Part shown: piece after piece, positions 19,618-31,938 of the stretch
Layout: each line of letters opens with the position of its first letter
How positions within the stretch are numbered: position 1 is the stretch's first letter
The notes under the pieces: generated by a model
Database searches by the model: none
Told to the model about the DNA's origin: nothing
Seen by the model: the letters and a program-made list of their open reading frames with translations, nothing else
Assembly (NCBI RefSeq): GCF_000143535.2
Contig: NC_037312.1
Coordinates: 1,488,001 to 1,552,000 of the forward strand
Origin: Botrytis cinerea B05.10
Taxonomy: Eukaryota; Ascomycota; Leotiomycetes; Helotiales; Sclerotiniaceae
Length of the DNA: 64,000 nucleotides
Direction of reading: 5' to 3'
Position numbers and translations under genes: made by a program

Positions 19618-22600
19618 ATTGGAGAATAGACGGCTTTGAATAGACTGGTTCAACTGATCTGCTTGTGTAGAAAGCTGTTGGTGGAGACTTCGATGGTAAT
19701 CTTGAATTTCTTTCTGTAGTTGTTCATCTACTACTTTTTGGGATATTTCACGCATGGGAATCAAGTTATTATAATCGTTCGAATTTGGGATTTGTAATGT
19801 CCAATTCACGTCAACAAACAAGATATATCCTCCCTAGTCCTCACAATGCAAGCTAATTCAAAGCTGCAGGAGCAATGAGCCGCAAAAGATAATGAATGAG
19901 GTCACTCTTTTCGTATTTAGAATTCCTGTCATGGGGAAAGAGCCAATTGGGAAGGGGAAGAATGAATTACCATGTATTCAAGAATGGAATTCTAGAACGA
20001 CAAATAATCTCTGCCAAGAAAATATCATGGCATTTAGACATAAAACAATTGGCCGAAAACATAGAAGTCATCGATATCATCGAATTATCGCAGATAGAGT
20101 GGATGGCTGACGCTTGAGAGTACTATCTCCGAATATCAGTTGAAATCGATGATCGACGTCATGATAAAAAAGTGGATGGCAGCTAAAACTGGTGACGTGA
20201 GTGAAAGGGTAATACGGCAAACACACCACAGCGGCATGAGATAGATATCTCTTTGACCTGATTGAGAACTCGTTGCATGAAATGGCGAATGAAGAGGGGA
20301 GTAAAAGATCCGGAAAGACAAATAGATAAGAGAAGACGGTTTTCTCAACTCTGAGATATGAAATGTGCATTTCTCTTGTGTAGATAGATACATAAGTAAG
20401 TAGGTATGTGTTTATGTGTCTCTTGTAGCAATGTTTTGGTGGGAAGAAGCACGTCCACAAGGTCCGAACGAATAGTCTTTTTACCAACCAAATCGATAAA
20501 AACTCCAAGATCGCTGCTCTGAACTCAAATAGCTCACGTAGTACCCAATGTTCTTCTGGGAATACTATTGATCGATCGAGTGAGCCTGAATAATGTCCTT
20601 AGGAAGGAATTACAATTAGAATTCACAATTGGGCTTGAACTCCAATCAAGGGAAGCCTTTGGTACATCATTTGCTCCTACGCTTCTTCTGTCGAGACTTC
20701 AATGGTGGATGTGTCCTTTTCCGCTGATGATACGTTAGAAAGAGAGTTCGACGGTGTCTAACAGTTGTGTCCTGTGACTCCTATATCGTATGGAGAACTC
20801 AAGCAGAGAAGTGAAACCTTTAAGATAATCCAGCTATGTTTACTTCGTCCGTACACATATGTAAGTTCTTATATAATTTTCATAAAGAACCTTGAGGTCC
20901 ATCGTTAATCCATCAAGGTACGGATTGCTAGTACTAGCGGGACTCGTCAACCAGATTCATCATCCCTTTGCTACTTTGTCAAGACAGCCCTTGAATGGCG
21001 AGAACGGCTCAACGGGTCTGTCTAGAACTGCTACCTACCATTGAAGGATTTATTAGCATTTTTCACAGCATTGGCAGTACAAGTCGATACCACGTTCATC
21101 CACACCCAGATCCACTCCACGGAAATCCCGAGGACGATAGCCGGACACCTACACCGTATTCATACTCCTATCGTAACCCCCCTGACTCCTGAAGAAGATC
21201 CATCAGATCCTACGCTACGGACATAGATAGCCCTTCCTCGTCAAATGTCCATTCATCCATCTATCCATCACATGCACATCTTTTTGTCCATCACAAATTA
21301 ATTGTCTCACGATTACGAAAGCACACGTGCCCAGTGCTGACGCACGCCCCTTTTGTCCGGTTAAGCTCGGTAATCAAGCACAAATTCTGCCATTGTCTAC
21401 TTGAGCGCCAAGACGCAGTATTATCAAATGGAAATCTCCACTGCGCCGAAACGAGTCGTGTGAGCGATTTTCGATGGCTTTGTGCAGAAAGATGGGAATT
21501 GAATTTGAGAACGGCTTTTTTTTCCGAGTTCAGAATTAAGAATATGCATCTGGGGACGTGTCAAACTTTTCTTCCCGGTGGGTGCTGCTAAATTGTGTTG
21601 TTAGAGTTTCTTCAGGGGAAGCTGGCCGCCGGAGATTTATCGAATCTTATTATGATTGCTGATGGTTGAAGATGTCGGAGATGTGAAGTGAGGGTGAAGG
21701 CGGTACTAAGTAGTAGCATAGGCATCGGAATTGAAACGGAGAGGACACGAAAGCAATGACAACATAATCGGAAATCTTCCCTTGTTGGATTGGGATTCCG
21801 TTCATTTTGGTCCAATTGTTCTAGGTAGGTGTTCCCATTTCCGCTAAAAGCCGCTCAAAGCATCAACGGCGGGGCAAGTCCTTACTTGGGGTCAGGAAAC
21901 TAATACCGATAAGGATACCCAGTAAACATTTTCTCTTTCTATTTCTGGAAAAAAAGAGGTTGAGACATATTTCGTAGGTAGCTAACTGCTGGTTGCTTCA
22001 ACCGCAAACGCTGTCGATTTCTAACTCCGATCAACATTTCGAATGCCACATGGTCATGTACCCGTTGCATCCTACACTGCCGTTGATCGACATAAGCCGT
22101 TGCTGTGCGAAAGAGGCGTTTATGTACCTTTTCTTTTCCTGAATTCGCAACTCGCAACTTCAATCTCCATATTTTCCGTCTTTTTTGCGGAGATGTGGGA
22201 GGTGGGATGCCCAGTAATTGAATCCTTGACTCTTGTGCCGTCCTGTCCAAGGGGGGGCGGAGGATTCCAGGAAGGGTTACTATCCAAGCTATCGTCCACG
22301 AATTTTGTTTGATTTGAGGCTTCAAATCTAGGCCAGAATAACAATGCCCCAGATCTAATTGGGTACTATTGAGGTCCTTAGCTCTTGAGAAGAACTGTGC
22401 GGAGTAGGAGGGGATCGAGGGGATTTTAGCTTTGGTGGGGAGAACTCAATGACACACCGAATGAAGGAAGTGCGAAATGCTATCAGATTCTTTTCAGGTC
22501 GTCTAACTTTTTAGATGAGTTTCAGGCGAGGAAGAACGCCTTGGGTGACTCATGAATCTTTCTATGCTCTCCACACGAAGTAAAGGCTTCATACAAATAC

Positions 22601-23296
22601 TAGATGGATGAAGTTGAAGCAGTTCTAATTCCCTCATGCTACCGTGCATCTGCCTTTGGCATGTACCGGCACTCGGCCTGCTAGTAGGTGCAGGTGTGTT
22701 GAGGAATGCCCTTTGTGATAAGTCAGAACTAAGGTTCGAGTGCGAAGTAACATCACATTTACACTGAGCTATCAGGAATTTTTATTAGATATTAATAAGA
22801 TTTTGATCCACGCGATTCAAATTTCTGTTTCTACTTAGTCTCATATGCCTGCGATCTCCCAACTTCCCTCATGATAGAAGCTTTTTATCCTTGCTCTGTC
22901 CTCCACAAAAAAGCGTTCTCCAATAAATATAAATACCAGGTGCTAGGTATATTATTTCTTTAGTGTCCTGTACAATTTCTACAACCCTATATAGTTGGGA
23001 GCTCCCTTCCACACCTTCCGATCGTTTTTAATCTTTTCTTCGGCCATATCATTATCATTAATTCTGGTTTGGGAGATTACTAGTGTGGAATCAGAAGCAA
23101 AAATTAAAATATACAATCTCAGTATTATTCTCTTCAGATCACATGCCAAACCGACCCCTTCATCCATCCTCGTCTACATAATTACTGGCTTTTCTACACC
23201 TGGTCGATTTTCACATGCTTCCTGTACTCCTCGAGAGTACTTAGTCAATACCTTTTTCTTGTTTCACACGTCTCACACAATTCTAGCAGTAACACA
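19618..23296. other. Gene-poor intergenic region, 3.7 kb
   Basis: No gene is supported between the dehydrogenase start and the Zn2Cys6 regulator start. The left end carries an in-frame upstream extension of the dehydrogenase. The remainder has only short frames without splice support. The long upstream space may serve as promoter for the divergent pair. Confidence 0.5.
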
Positions 23297-25967
23297 ATGG
23301 ATCCCGCATCTTTGAGCTTGTTGCAATCTGCTGTGCACGACGAGGAGCAACGAGATTTGGCAATGGGAGAACTTTCCGGAGCCCAACTATCACAACCACA
23401 ATCTCCCGGTGCTAAGTCGAAAAAGAGGAAGTCAATAGATGGAGGAGAAACCGCGGTGCCCGAAAAGAAAAAACGTTCTTCAATCGCATGTACAAATTGT
23501 AGAAGTCGAAAAGTACGATGTGACGTGGAGCGTAGTGAGCGCGTTAACGACGCTGGAGAAAGAGTATGTAACAACTGCGCAATTGATGGAATACAATGCT
23601 TAGTCCCTGGAAGTAAAAGGAGAAGGTTAGTTTTACAAACAATTAAAGTCATAATTTTAAAAAATTGTTTCCTTTATTGACATATGCAACGAGCAGAACC
23701 AAACGAGGTAGTGCCGATGTCGCCGCCGAAGCAGTTCCCCTCCAAGCCTACACGGATGGTATTGCATACCCTCCACAAGCGTCAAATAATGAGATAAGAC
23801 GGGCATCTGGGCCCAGCGCTCCATCCCAATCTCAGCATATACGTGAGCATGTACCTCACTCAATTTGTAAGCAGAGGCTCTTTCAGAACACAATTTGTGC
23901 TGGATCACATACTAACAATACCAGACCAGTCAGCCCTTCATTCGAAAGAAGTCGATAGTATCGATGGGCAAAAGCTGGCACAGCTTGCGCATCGAGCTTC
24001 TATGACCGGCGATCTGGTTCGCACGCGTCTAGCATCGTCTCCACCGCCTTCATTGAAACATTCACTTCCGGCTTACATCAACCCCCTCCCTTCGAAAATG
24101 ACCTCTGTCGATATAGACTACCTTTGGGCGAAAAGCGCATTACTCATTCCCGAACCTCCCTTACGAAACGCTTTGCTCCAAGCCTTCATTGAATACATTT
24201 ATCCATATATGCCACTTCTAGAATTACACAAAGTTTTACAGATAATCAATGATGAAGGGGGATCTGGCGCAATGAGTCTCTTGCTTTTCCAATCGATAAT
24301 GTTTTCTGGAACAGCTTTTGTGGACATGGAAAGCTTGAAGCGCGCTGGGCACCGTACGAGGAAAGCAGCGAGGAAAGCATTTTTCCAGAGGGCCAGAGTA
24401 TGTAACAAGTCAGCATGTGCTTCTTTTGAGCAATACTGACTATATTCAGGTTCTGTATGATCTAGACTACGAAAATGACATGCTAACTGTAGTGCAATCT
24501 CTTCTTCTCATGACATACTGGTACGAAACGCCCGAGGATCACAAAGACACTTGGCATTGGATGGGCAGAGCGATTGATCATGCATATACGCTTGCGTTGC
24601 ATCGAGATCCGAAGGGAATAGATGCCGACCATAAACTAAGAAAACGAGTATGGTGGTCATGTTTTATGAGAGATCGACTTATCGCATTGGGAATGAGACG
24701 TCCGACTAGGGTTAAGGATGAAGACTGTGACGTACCAATGTTGGTTGAAGGCGATTTCGAGATCAAGGCACTCGATCCGCGGATTACTATAATTTCCTCG
24801 AGTTGTTCTTTGATACGAGATGTTGAGGCTCAGCGAGAGTTGGCACTCATGTGTATCTCGAAAGCTGAATTGTGTCTATGTATCAGCCAAATCTTGGTAG
24901 CTCAGTACTCGGTCCTCGGAAGACATCAAGGTGTTTCTAGTCAATCTGAAAGCACTACATCACAGATTATGCTGTTTCCCAAGAAGTCGGCGTCGTCAGA
25001 AGAGGTCGAGCAATGCGATCTGGCACTCGATCACTGGAAGAAAAATCTTCCCCAAGCATGTGTCTACTCGAATGAGTTGAGAAAAGGAAACAGTGGGCAA
25101 CCGTTGTTTGTGGCATGTTCATTGTTACACATGATATATTTCACTGCGACCTCTGCCTTGCACAGGCCACGAGTTTTACCTGCAGGGCCAAACCAACCGG
25201 AACCACAAACGCTTTTTGCGCTTTCACGTGAAGTAGTGACCAACGCTGCTATTGGGACAACGAACATTGTTCATGATATGCATAATTATGATCTGGAGAG
25301 ATATCTTCCTACTACAGGCGTGACAGCTCTACTTCCAGCCATCATTATTCATTTGCTGTTGGTCAGGTCCCCACAGGAGAATGAGCGACAGCCTGCTCTA
25401 GAAGGATTTTGTCTATGCATGACTGTTCTCGAGAGTTTGCGCGATAATTACTCTTCAGCGGATTACGCTACTCAATTCTTAGAGGCAGCCGTTCGAAAAG
25501 CAGGCATGGAAGATATCATAGGCCGTGCCAGAGAAGCGGCAAGACGCGAAGATGCTAAGCGCAAAGCCGCTTTGGCATATGAGAAGAAGCGAGCACAGCT
25601 CGAACGCGCACAGCGGTCTATGGATGAAAGGATTACACCACCAGTCGACACCCAGTTAAATGGTTTCGAGTCTTTGGGAACTCTCGTTGATAGTTCAACG
25701 GCGATATACAATGGCCACTTTGCCCATTCACCTCCAGATAGTGACGCTGTTCTTGGTGGAACGGGCTCGAAAGTTGCCCATGATCCAAATGATATGTTTG
25801 AGTTTTTGGACATTAACTACAACGATGGCGGGGAATCGGGAGGGTTTTATGATATGGATCTATTCAGTAGAGAGATTCCGGGATTCGGTAGCAGAATGCC
25901 TAGCCCTCAACCTGGAGATAATCTTGCGCTGTTCGATCAACCTTACATGGATGTTCTGGGCATCTAA
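23297..25967 (+). CDS. Zn2Cys6 transcription factor, CTF1/Far-like
   Basis: Four exons (23297-23625, 23697-23842, 23925-24397, 24450-25967) encode 821 residues. The zinc binuclear cluster is complete: Cys65, 68, 75, 91, 94 and 101 (CTNCRSRKVRC ... CNNCAIDGIQC), preceded by a basic KKKR. The middle-homology region follows, with YEYI-type helices, TYWYETPEDHKDTWHWMGRAI, LHRDP and RVWWSCFMRDR, and then RRPTRVKDEDCDVPML. The last stretch is typical of the cutinase transcription factor 1 / FarA-FarB family, which activates genes for cutin and fatty-acid use. The C-terminus is acidic and Gly/Asp-rich, a possible activation domain. Assignment to this subgroup is from memory of motifs and would need a tree. 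Confidence 0.85.
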
Positions 25968-26812
25968 TTATGTTTGATGGCTTTAGATGTGGAGTTGTCT
26001 TCATTTGATCATTCTCATATTTGGTCGATGGAAGCTGACAATCCCAAGTAAGACTTGGCATATGGCGTACTGGGAAATGGTTCGATCTTATAGCTTTTGA
26101 TGAACCCCTCAATGGGCAATGTTGGTACCTATTAGAATGGGATGGTGAATAAATTGGCGTTCTGGTCTAAAATTTCGAGGTACTATCGATTGACACTAGT
26201 CTCGTTTGGCAAAATTTGAGGTTAGACATGGACGAAACTCTGAATCATGTCTTGGAATAAAAAATGGCGTCGCTTCTTATATGGTTTGGTTGGGCTGGGT
26301 TGGAATGGGTTGGTGCTCGATAAATGATTTGACGTCTGCATTCAAGTTCTTTGTCTTAAATGTTGAATGAGAATGATGGGTCTGTGGTGTATGGCTTACT
26401 CTCAGGCGGCGACTGAGGTTCTGGGATAGAATATAATGAAGAGGAAATAAAGATAGATAGCCGGACCACATTATGGATAGGCTTGAGGTGTTGAGTTAAA
26501 TTACAAAAGTTGATCATTCAACAGCTCTTATAATTGAATGAATGAATCGATTGGTGACCGGTATAGTATTATGTTTTTTGATACCATGATGATGAATTTC
26601 CTTTTCTTGACGTTGTGAGACGTACATGAAGATTGGGACGATAATGAGGTCGAGTTTCGAGAAATGGGAGAAGTGAAGAGAGGGGAATGTGAAGGGAAGT
26701 TGGATGATATGTGTGTATATATACGCATATACACGCGTACATGATATGATGATCCTCGGGCATCAGTGCTAAAAATATATACCCCCTACCTATTGTACGG
26801 TACATACTCGGC

Positions 26813-26840
26813 CCCCGGCAACGCTACCCCGGCAACGCTA
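26813..26840. repeat. 14-bp direct duplication
   Basis: The unit CCCCGGCAACGCTA occurs twice head to tail (26813-26826, 26827-26840) in otherwise AT-rich DNA. Confidence 0.8.
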
Positions 26841-27160
26841 CCCTCGGTATTGGCTCGGTAGAGTGTGCTGAGTGCGCTAGGTTGGGTTGGTGTGGGGAAA
26901 AGGGGGGGAACCGAGTGCGGGGTTTGGGTAGGGGGTAGGGGGTTTGTAGGATGGGGTTTTGGGGTTGTGGGGTGAGGTGAGATGTGTGATGGGATGGGAT
27001 GGGATAGGAGGGGAGGAAAAGACTTGGGTTTGTGTGGGTTTGGAGATTGGAGGTGCTTGTATTGGTTGCATGGGTTGATTGTTAAAAGAAGAGGGTTGGG
27101 TGTATATGTTTGTGTGTTTTTGTGCTGGGTAGAGATTTGGGATGGGTTTGTTTGATCTTT

Positions 27161-27162
<2 letters not shown>

Positions 27163-27194
<32 letters not shown>

Positions 27195-27208
27195 TTTAGG
27201 GGGGGGGG
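27163..27208. repeat. (TTTC)n microsatellite followed by a G10 run
   Basis: About eight TTTC units at 27163-27195 are followed by TTAG and ten G residues. Together with the G-rich sequence to the left this makes a strand-asymmetric block. Confidence 0.85.
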
Positions 27209-27796
27209 TCGGACGGAATGTTTCGAATGGTTTTCTAGATACCATTGTTTCGTTGACTTGAAGTTTGGAAGTTCTGCTCTTTTAGAGTGAGCAATTCTAT
27301 TGGAAAGGGTTAGTCTTTGTAAACTTTGAAGGTTCATGGGAATTTAGAAAAATGCATGATGGATGGCTTATGGAATTTTATCTTTTCTTTCCCAGAGTCT
27401 GGACCTTAGATAGGCTGGCGATCACTGGATGTTGAAGAGGTAAGAGTAATCTTGTTAGGAGCTCTTCTTGGGATTTGGAAACATTTAAGTCTTGGTCTTG
27501 TTACGCAAACACTCATGTAACAACTGGTTTCCCAATGCCGGCACAAGCGTTGTCTGGTGTTGAGGTTGGTGGGTGATAAATCAAAAAGTGAAGATATCCA
27601 AGACTTGTAGAGATCGACTTGTTTCAACTGATGTTGTAAATTACGAGGAGAAAAAAGGTGAGCTGGGAAGAGAAACCATATTTATACTACCCTGGCTGAA
27701 GAAGTGGTGTCGCGGTGTTGAGAGACGGTAGCAACCCCTCGATTTAGTAATTGAAACTAAGTGACAATAATCTATAGTTCACAACATGGAGTATTG

Positions 27797-27868
27797 GATA
27801 GAGAAGGAGCTTGTATGGAGAAGAAGGAGCTTGAATAGAGAAGGAGCTTGGATATAGAAGGAGCTAGT
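27797..27868. repeat. Minisatellite, four copies of a 17-20 bp unit
   Basis: Imperfect units of the form ATAGAGAAGGAGCTTGG begin at 27797, 27815, 27835 and 27852. The shared core is AGAAGGAGCT. Confidence 0.8.
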
Positions 27869-29152
27869 ACAAAGAAGGTATATAGCTCATAATAAAATCA
27901 GGATTCATGCCCAATAAGGGCATGACGACTTAGTGGTATAGCTTGCCATCATTATTTTATATACCATTTCTAATAGTGAGCACTAGACCATCTCTAATTC
28001 AGATCGACGTTTACCTTTTTGTAGATCGTTGATTTTCCAAGTTTGTGATCTCTCCTTAAGTTACGTAGCTTAGCTAGGTGACTCTTTTACCTTTCTCTGC
28101 ATTTCGCACTATAAGCAATTTTCAGCCGGATAGGGAAATAATAGAAAGCATATGTCATGCGCTAGACTCTTGTCTATTAAATGAAGAATAGCTAGTCATG
28201 TGATCAATCCCTAGACGGGTCTTGATCACACTAGGAAGACCGTTTTTCCTTGGCATGGGTCTTTTATCTGATTGCTGATCTTGAGGCTATTCTCATATTG
28301 GCCTTGTGACATTTATGACAGCATATCTCATTTGTTCGAGGTTTCATGGAGATAACTCTTAAACTATAACTGATGAATCTATGTATATACACGTATGTAA
28401 TCCTGACCTTTATATTCACCATCTTTAGAATAAAATCTATACCAGGGAGTAAATATTAGATAATCCGAGAATGTTATATGAATAAGGTTTAGGAAGTCTA
28501 AAATATACTTGATGACAATGAGAAAATCGCTATATGACGAAGTGATTAGGAACTGGTTGGCCCACTTGACAAGCCGACTATTGCGGCTTTGGTAAAGTTG
28601 ATGACAATCTTGCAAGTTCCTCAACACTTCATTTTTCCAAGCGGAATTGGTAGGTAATGATAGAAGTTCTTACGGCTCGAGAATCCCGGGACTCTCAAAT
28701 TCGAAATATCGGATCTGAGATTTCTTACAAGCTAGATTCGGAATTTTATGCCCTGCATGCGTGTCCATTGGATTTGAAATAAGGTTAGGCTTTTTCAGTT
28801 TCATGGGATCTAGTCCGGCACTACCATCATTTCATTCATCAGATTTTGATGGTCCACCGTGCTAGATCTATTAGCTAGTTAGGTTTTACTTTTGGTGTTC
28901 TAATGAAATAAGCTATTAAACTCTAATTCTGACAGTTCTTGGCTGTGATGACTCTTCCAAGTGAAATGTTCTTCGATCCAACGAAGAACGGGAAATTTTT
29001 TGGCGATCTTCACTTGATCTTGGACTAATATGAATAGTGCTTGACATTATTTCTACGAAATATAAATTTGAGGATATTTTCTTTTTCTGAAGTTCAAATG
29101 CACACACCCAAGCATCTATAACGAAGAAAAGAATTGATCAAATTGCGGAATA

Positions 29153-31270
29153 ATGTCGACTTCCACGGAGTCTACACTCGAGTTTGAGGGTTCTATAATA
29201 GAACTAGATGACTTGGACATATCAGAATCAGGAAAATCGGAAGAACAATTGCATAACAAGTCAAAGGTGGGTTGATAGTTTTCTTCACTTCTAAGTGCCT
29301 GATGTAATGCTAACTCTTACACAGGATCAGTTGGCTGCTAACAAGAATGATACATCAGCTTCATTGGCCGGCAATGACTCTAATAAAAAAATAGCTCCTG
29401 AGATCTGGCATCAAGCAATGAGCTATCTAAATACCAAGGATGTCAAGAATTTCAGGTTGTGCTCCAGCAAATTTGCAATACTTGGGTCTGAACACTTTAT
29501 CGAAACTTTCGCATTTCGCTTCAACAGACGAGATCTTGAAAAGTTGGAAATGATCTCTCGAGAACATCCGAAAATGTTGAAAAATGTCAAGAAGATCAGA
29601 TTCGAGAAGGGGTTTGTGCCTATAAGAGCCATGCTTCGCGTTCTTCGTAAGGACTACCGAGAAGCATTTGAATGGGATGATGAAGGAAGATACATTGTGG
29701 AACAAAATGATGAAATAGAGCCCATTGTTATTTCAGATATAATATCCGAATACCTTACTGTGAGTTGCCCGAGTTTCCATTGCCTACGATTTGCAATGTT
29801 TGCTTGCATCGTACCCATTGAATCCCCATTTTGAGTTTAGCGACTCTGATTATCCTAGAATTGAACCGGTCACTAACTAACCTGGCATACAGTGGTATAC
29901 ATTGTGGAACAAGGCAGCTCAAAAGTACGATGACATTACAAGGATGACCAAGGCATTTGAGCATTTGAACAATGTCACTTGCATTCGCTTCTCAACCGGC
30001 ATTCCTGATTTCAGTTCGGAAGCCTTAACCCGCGCATGGGCGAAAGTCGCCTTTCCTAGAGCTTATGGAGGCATTTGGAAGACAAGAGAACTCGAAACGG
30101 TTATGCTAGCTGCACAGAATTCCAAGGTAAAACTCCGTCGTTTTGCCCACGATGCAGCTCCTGCCTTGTTTTTCTTACAAGATTTAAATCGGCTTGAAAA
30201 TACTCTCAAGCCTTTCCGTGACCTTGAGAGTCTAGAGCTGTTATGTGACAGAAGGTGCTCACCAACACGCGGAAAAATTAACAAGAGATGCTCGACTGGA
30301 CTGTGGAGGGCAGCGCAATCAGCGCCAAATCTGGAAACTTTACATCTGGGATTGGTTACCGGCGGATACTGCAAATTCGAAACTTATGAATATGTGCCTC
30401 TTAGAAAGGTTTTGGGGGTCTTTACCTGGCCTTCATTGACTCGCTTACGACTCGACAATATGACCTTGTGCGAGAAAGATTTGACCAATTTTCTCCTTAG
30501 GCACGCTTCTTCGCTGCGACATCTAACATTGACTCACATTTGTTTATATCGAGGTTCGTTACATGGTTTATTCCAGGCCCTGAGAAAAGGCCTCAAGCTT
30601 GAGAGTTTCCATGTCGATGGTATAATTCATTCTTCCTTCGGTCGAGAGTTATGGCAGTGAGTATCTCGTTGGTTTACATTCTATTTCAATACTAATCAAC
30701 ACAATTAGTTTCTTTTCGACGAACAAAGAGGTTGTAGAGTCCTCCGAACTCACAGAAGCGGAAAACCGTCGTGAAAGACTACTCAATGAATCTAAGCTTC
30801 AATTTTATAAGGACAACAATAGAATATTTCTAGGAAAGATGTGGCTACAAATGAAGGAAGATGGTCTCGCTGATGAACTCTCTGCTCAACTCGAGGCGTT
30901 TGTTCTCAACAAATGTGATATAACAGATTGGCCTGTTGGACTTATAAATAAATTAGCGGAAAAGATTTCCTATAAAGGTAGGGTATCACCATGGAATAAC
31001 TGGACTGACGAGCGAATTGACGCCGCGTGGGATGCTCAGCTGGAGGAAGAATTACTAGATACCGACGTAGGCACCTGGGAGGAGTCCCAAGGTGAACTAC
31101 CCGAGCATATACAATGGCTGAGGAGTGATTGGCAATGGAAGAGTAAATCGAGCCACTCAAAAAGTAAGTGGGCTTTGTGGGATGAATTGGAAGAGCAGGC
31201 TGGGATTCGCGCATTGTACGAAAAGTCATATGCATGGGGAAAAGCGGAGAAGGAAGATCAAGTTAGATAA
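29153..31270 (+). CDS. F-box-like protein, 624 residues
   Basis: Four exons (29153-29266, 29325-29759, 29893-30656, 30709-31270) encode 624 residues, with CTAAC branch sites before several acceptors. An F-box-like motif occurs at about residues 61-100 (IAPEIWHQAMSYLNTKDVKN, FRLCSSKF). A long region with leucine-rich features follows (SLRHLTLTHICLYRGSLHG, LESLELLCDR). The C-terminus is charged and Trp-rich (TDERIDAAWDAQLEEE). Many ascomycete proteins of this size combine a divergent F-box with leucine-rich segments and act as SCF adaptors. The substrate cannot be inferred. The acidic, Ser-rich first exon precedes the F-box. Confidence 0.75.
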
Positions 31271-31938
31271 TTGACCTGTGAAATTCTTGTATATTCACCA
31301 TATTGCTTGTCGTCTTAAGTTGATATACAAACATTTTTTGACTTTTAGGAGTTTCGGTCAATCGAGAGCCAAGGCATTAAAATTGGTATACTTGTTTCAA
31401 GTATGACTCTCTACAGGGTATGGTGGGAAGCATAGGGTAGAATAAGAGGGCATTCGTAGATCTCTTCTACTAAGTACATTCTCACTAGCTATGGAAGTAA
31501 GGGCTCTGCTATAAGTCAGAGTCTCTTACTAGTACTAATTAAGCCTAGCTCCCCCTGCTCTAGCACCCACGTGAACCATACTTTTAACAATACTTTTCCT
31601 TTTTTTTTTTTTTTTTGCAATTAGCTCTAGCAACAAATTATTATTATATATTTTCATATCAAAATCGACATATAATCGCTTATCAAATTCATCCATGCAT
31701 ACCTAGGTATGCTCCCATCCGACAGAATCGTCTCAATTCCGTCATGTATCGGGTAGATGATTACGCCACCTCGCACCTAACCAACGGACCACAGCATCAA
31801 ATATCTGCCAGAAACCATGCAATGACCACGATAGCCATAAATCTATCCTCCACTCTATGCTGTAACTGGTGTAACGACAACTCAATGTATGTTGTATCTA
31901 GATGAGCGTTTCTGGAAATCATCAAAGGCATTCAAACA
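31271..31938. other. Convergent intergenic region with T17 tract
   Basis: This is the 3' flank shared by two convergent genes. A T-run of 17 lies at 31600-31616, and CTAG-rich sequence lies at 31420-31560. No gene is supported. Confidence 0.55.

Larger units (their letters stand above)
25968..29152. other. Gene-poor AT-rich intergenic region, 3.2 kb
   Basis: No gene is supported. It contains simple repeats, a purine/pyrimidine-skewed low-complexity block (26880-27210), and a very AT-rich stretch with many CTAG/TAGCT words (27.8-28.9 kb) that could be decayed mobile DNA. No terminal repeats or coding relics were recognised. Confidence 0.45.

Noticed and set aside
22730..22760. tRNA-like B-box word GGTTCGAG
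   Set aside because: The flanking sequence does not fold into a cloverleaf and no A box is correctly spaced.
26786..27337. 183-codon reverse-strand open frame rich in Pro, Thr and Lys
   Set aside because: It is the translation of low-complexity G-rich and (TTTC)n DNA, starts with no clear context, and a second overlapping frame of similar quality exists.
27770..29100. Possible decayed retrotransposon or RIP-mutated repeat
   Set aside because: AT-rich and CTAG-rich, but no terminal repeats, target-site duplication or reverse transcriptase relic could be recognised by eye.
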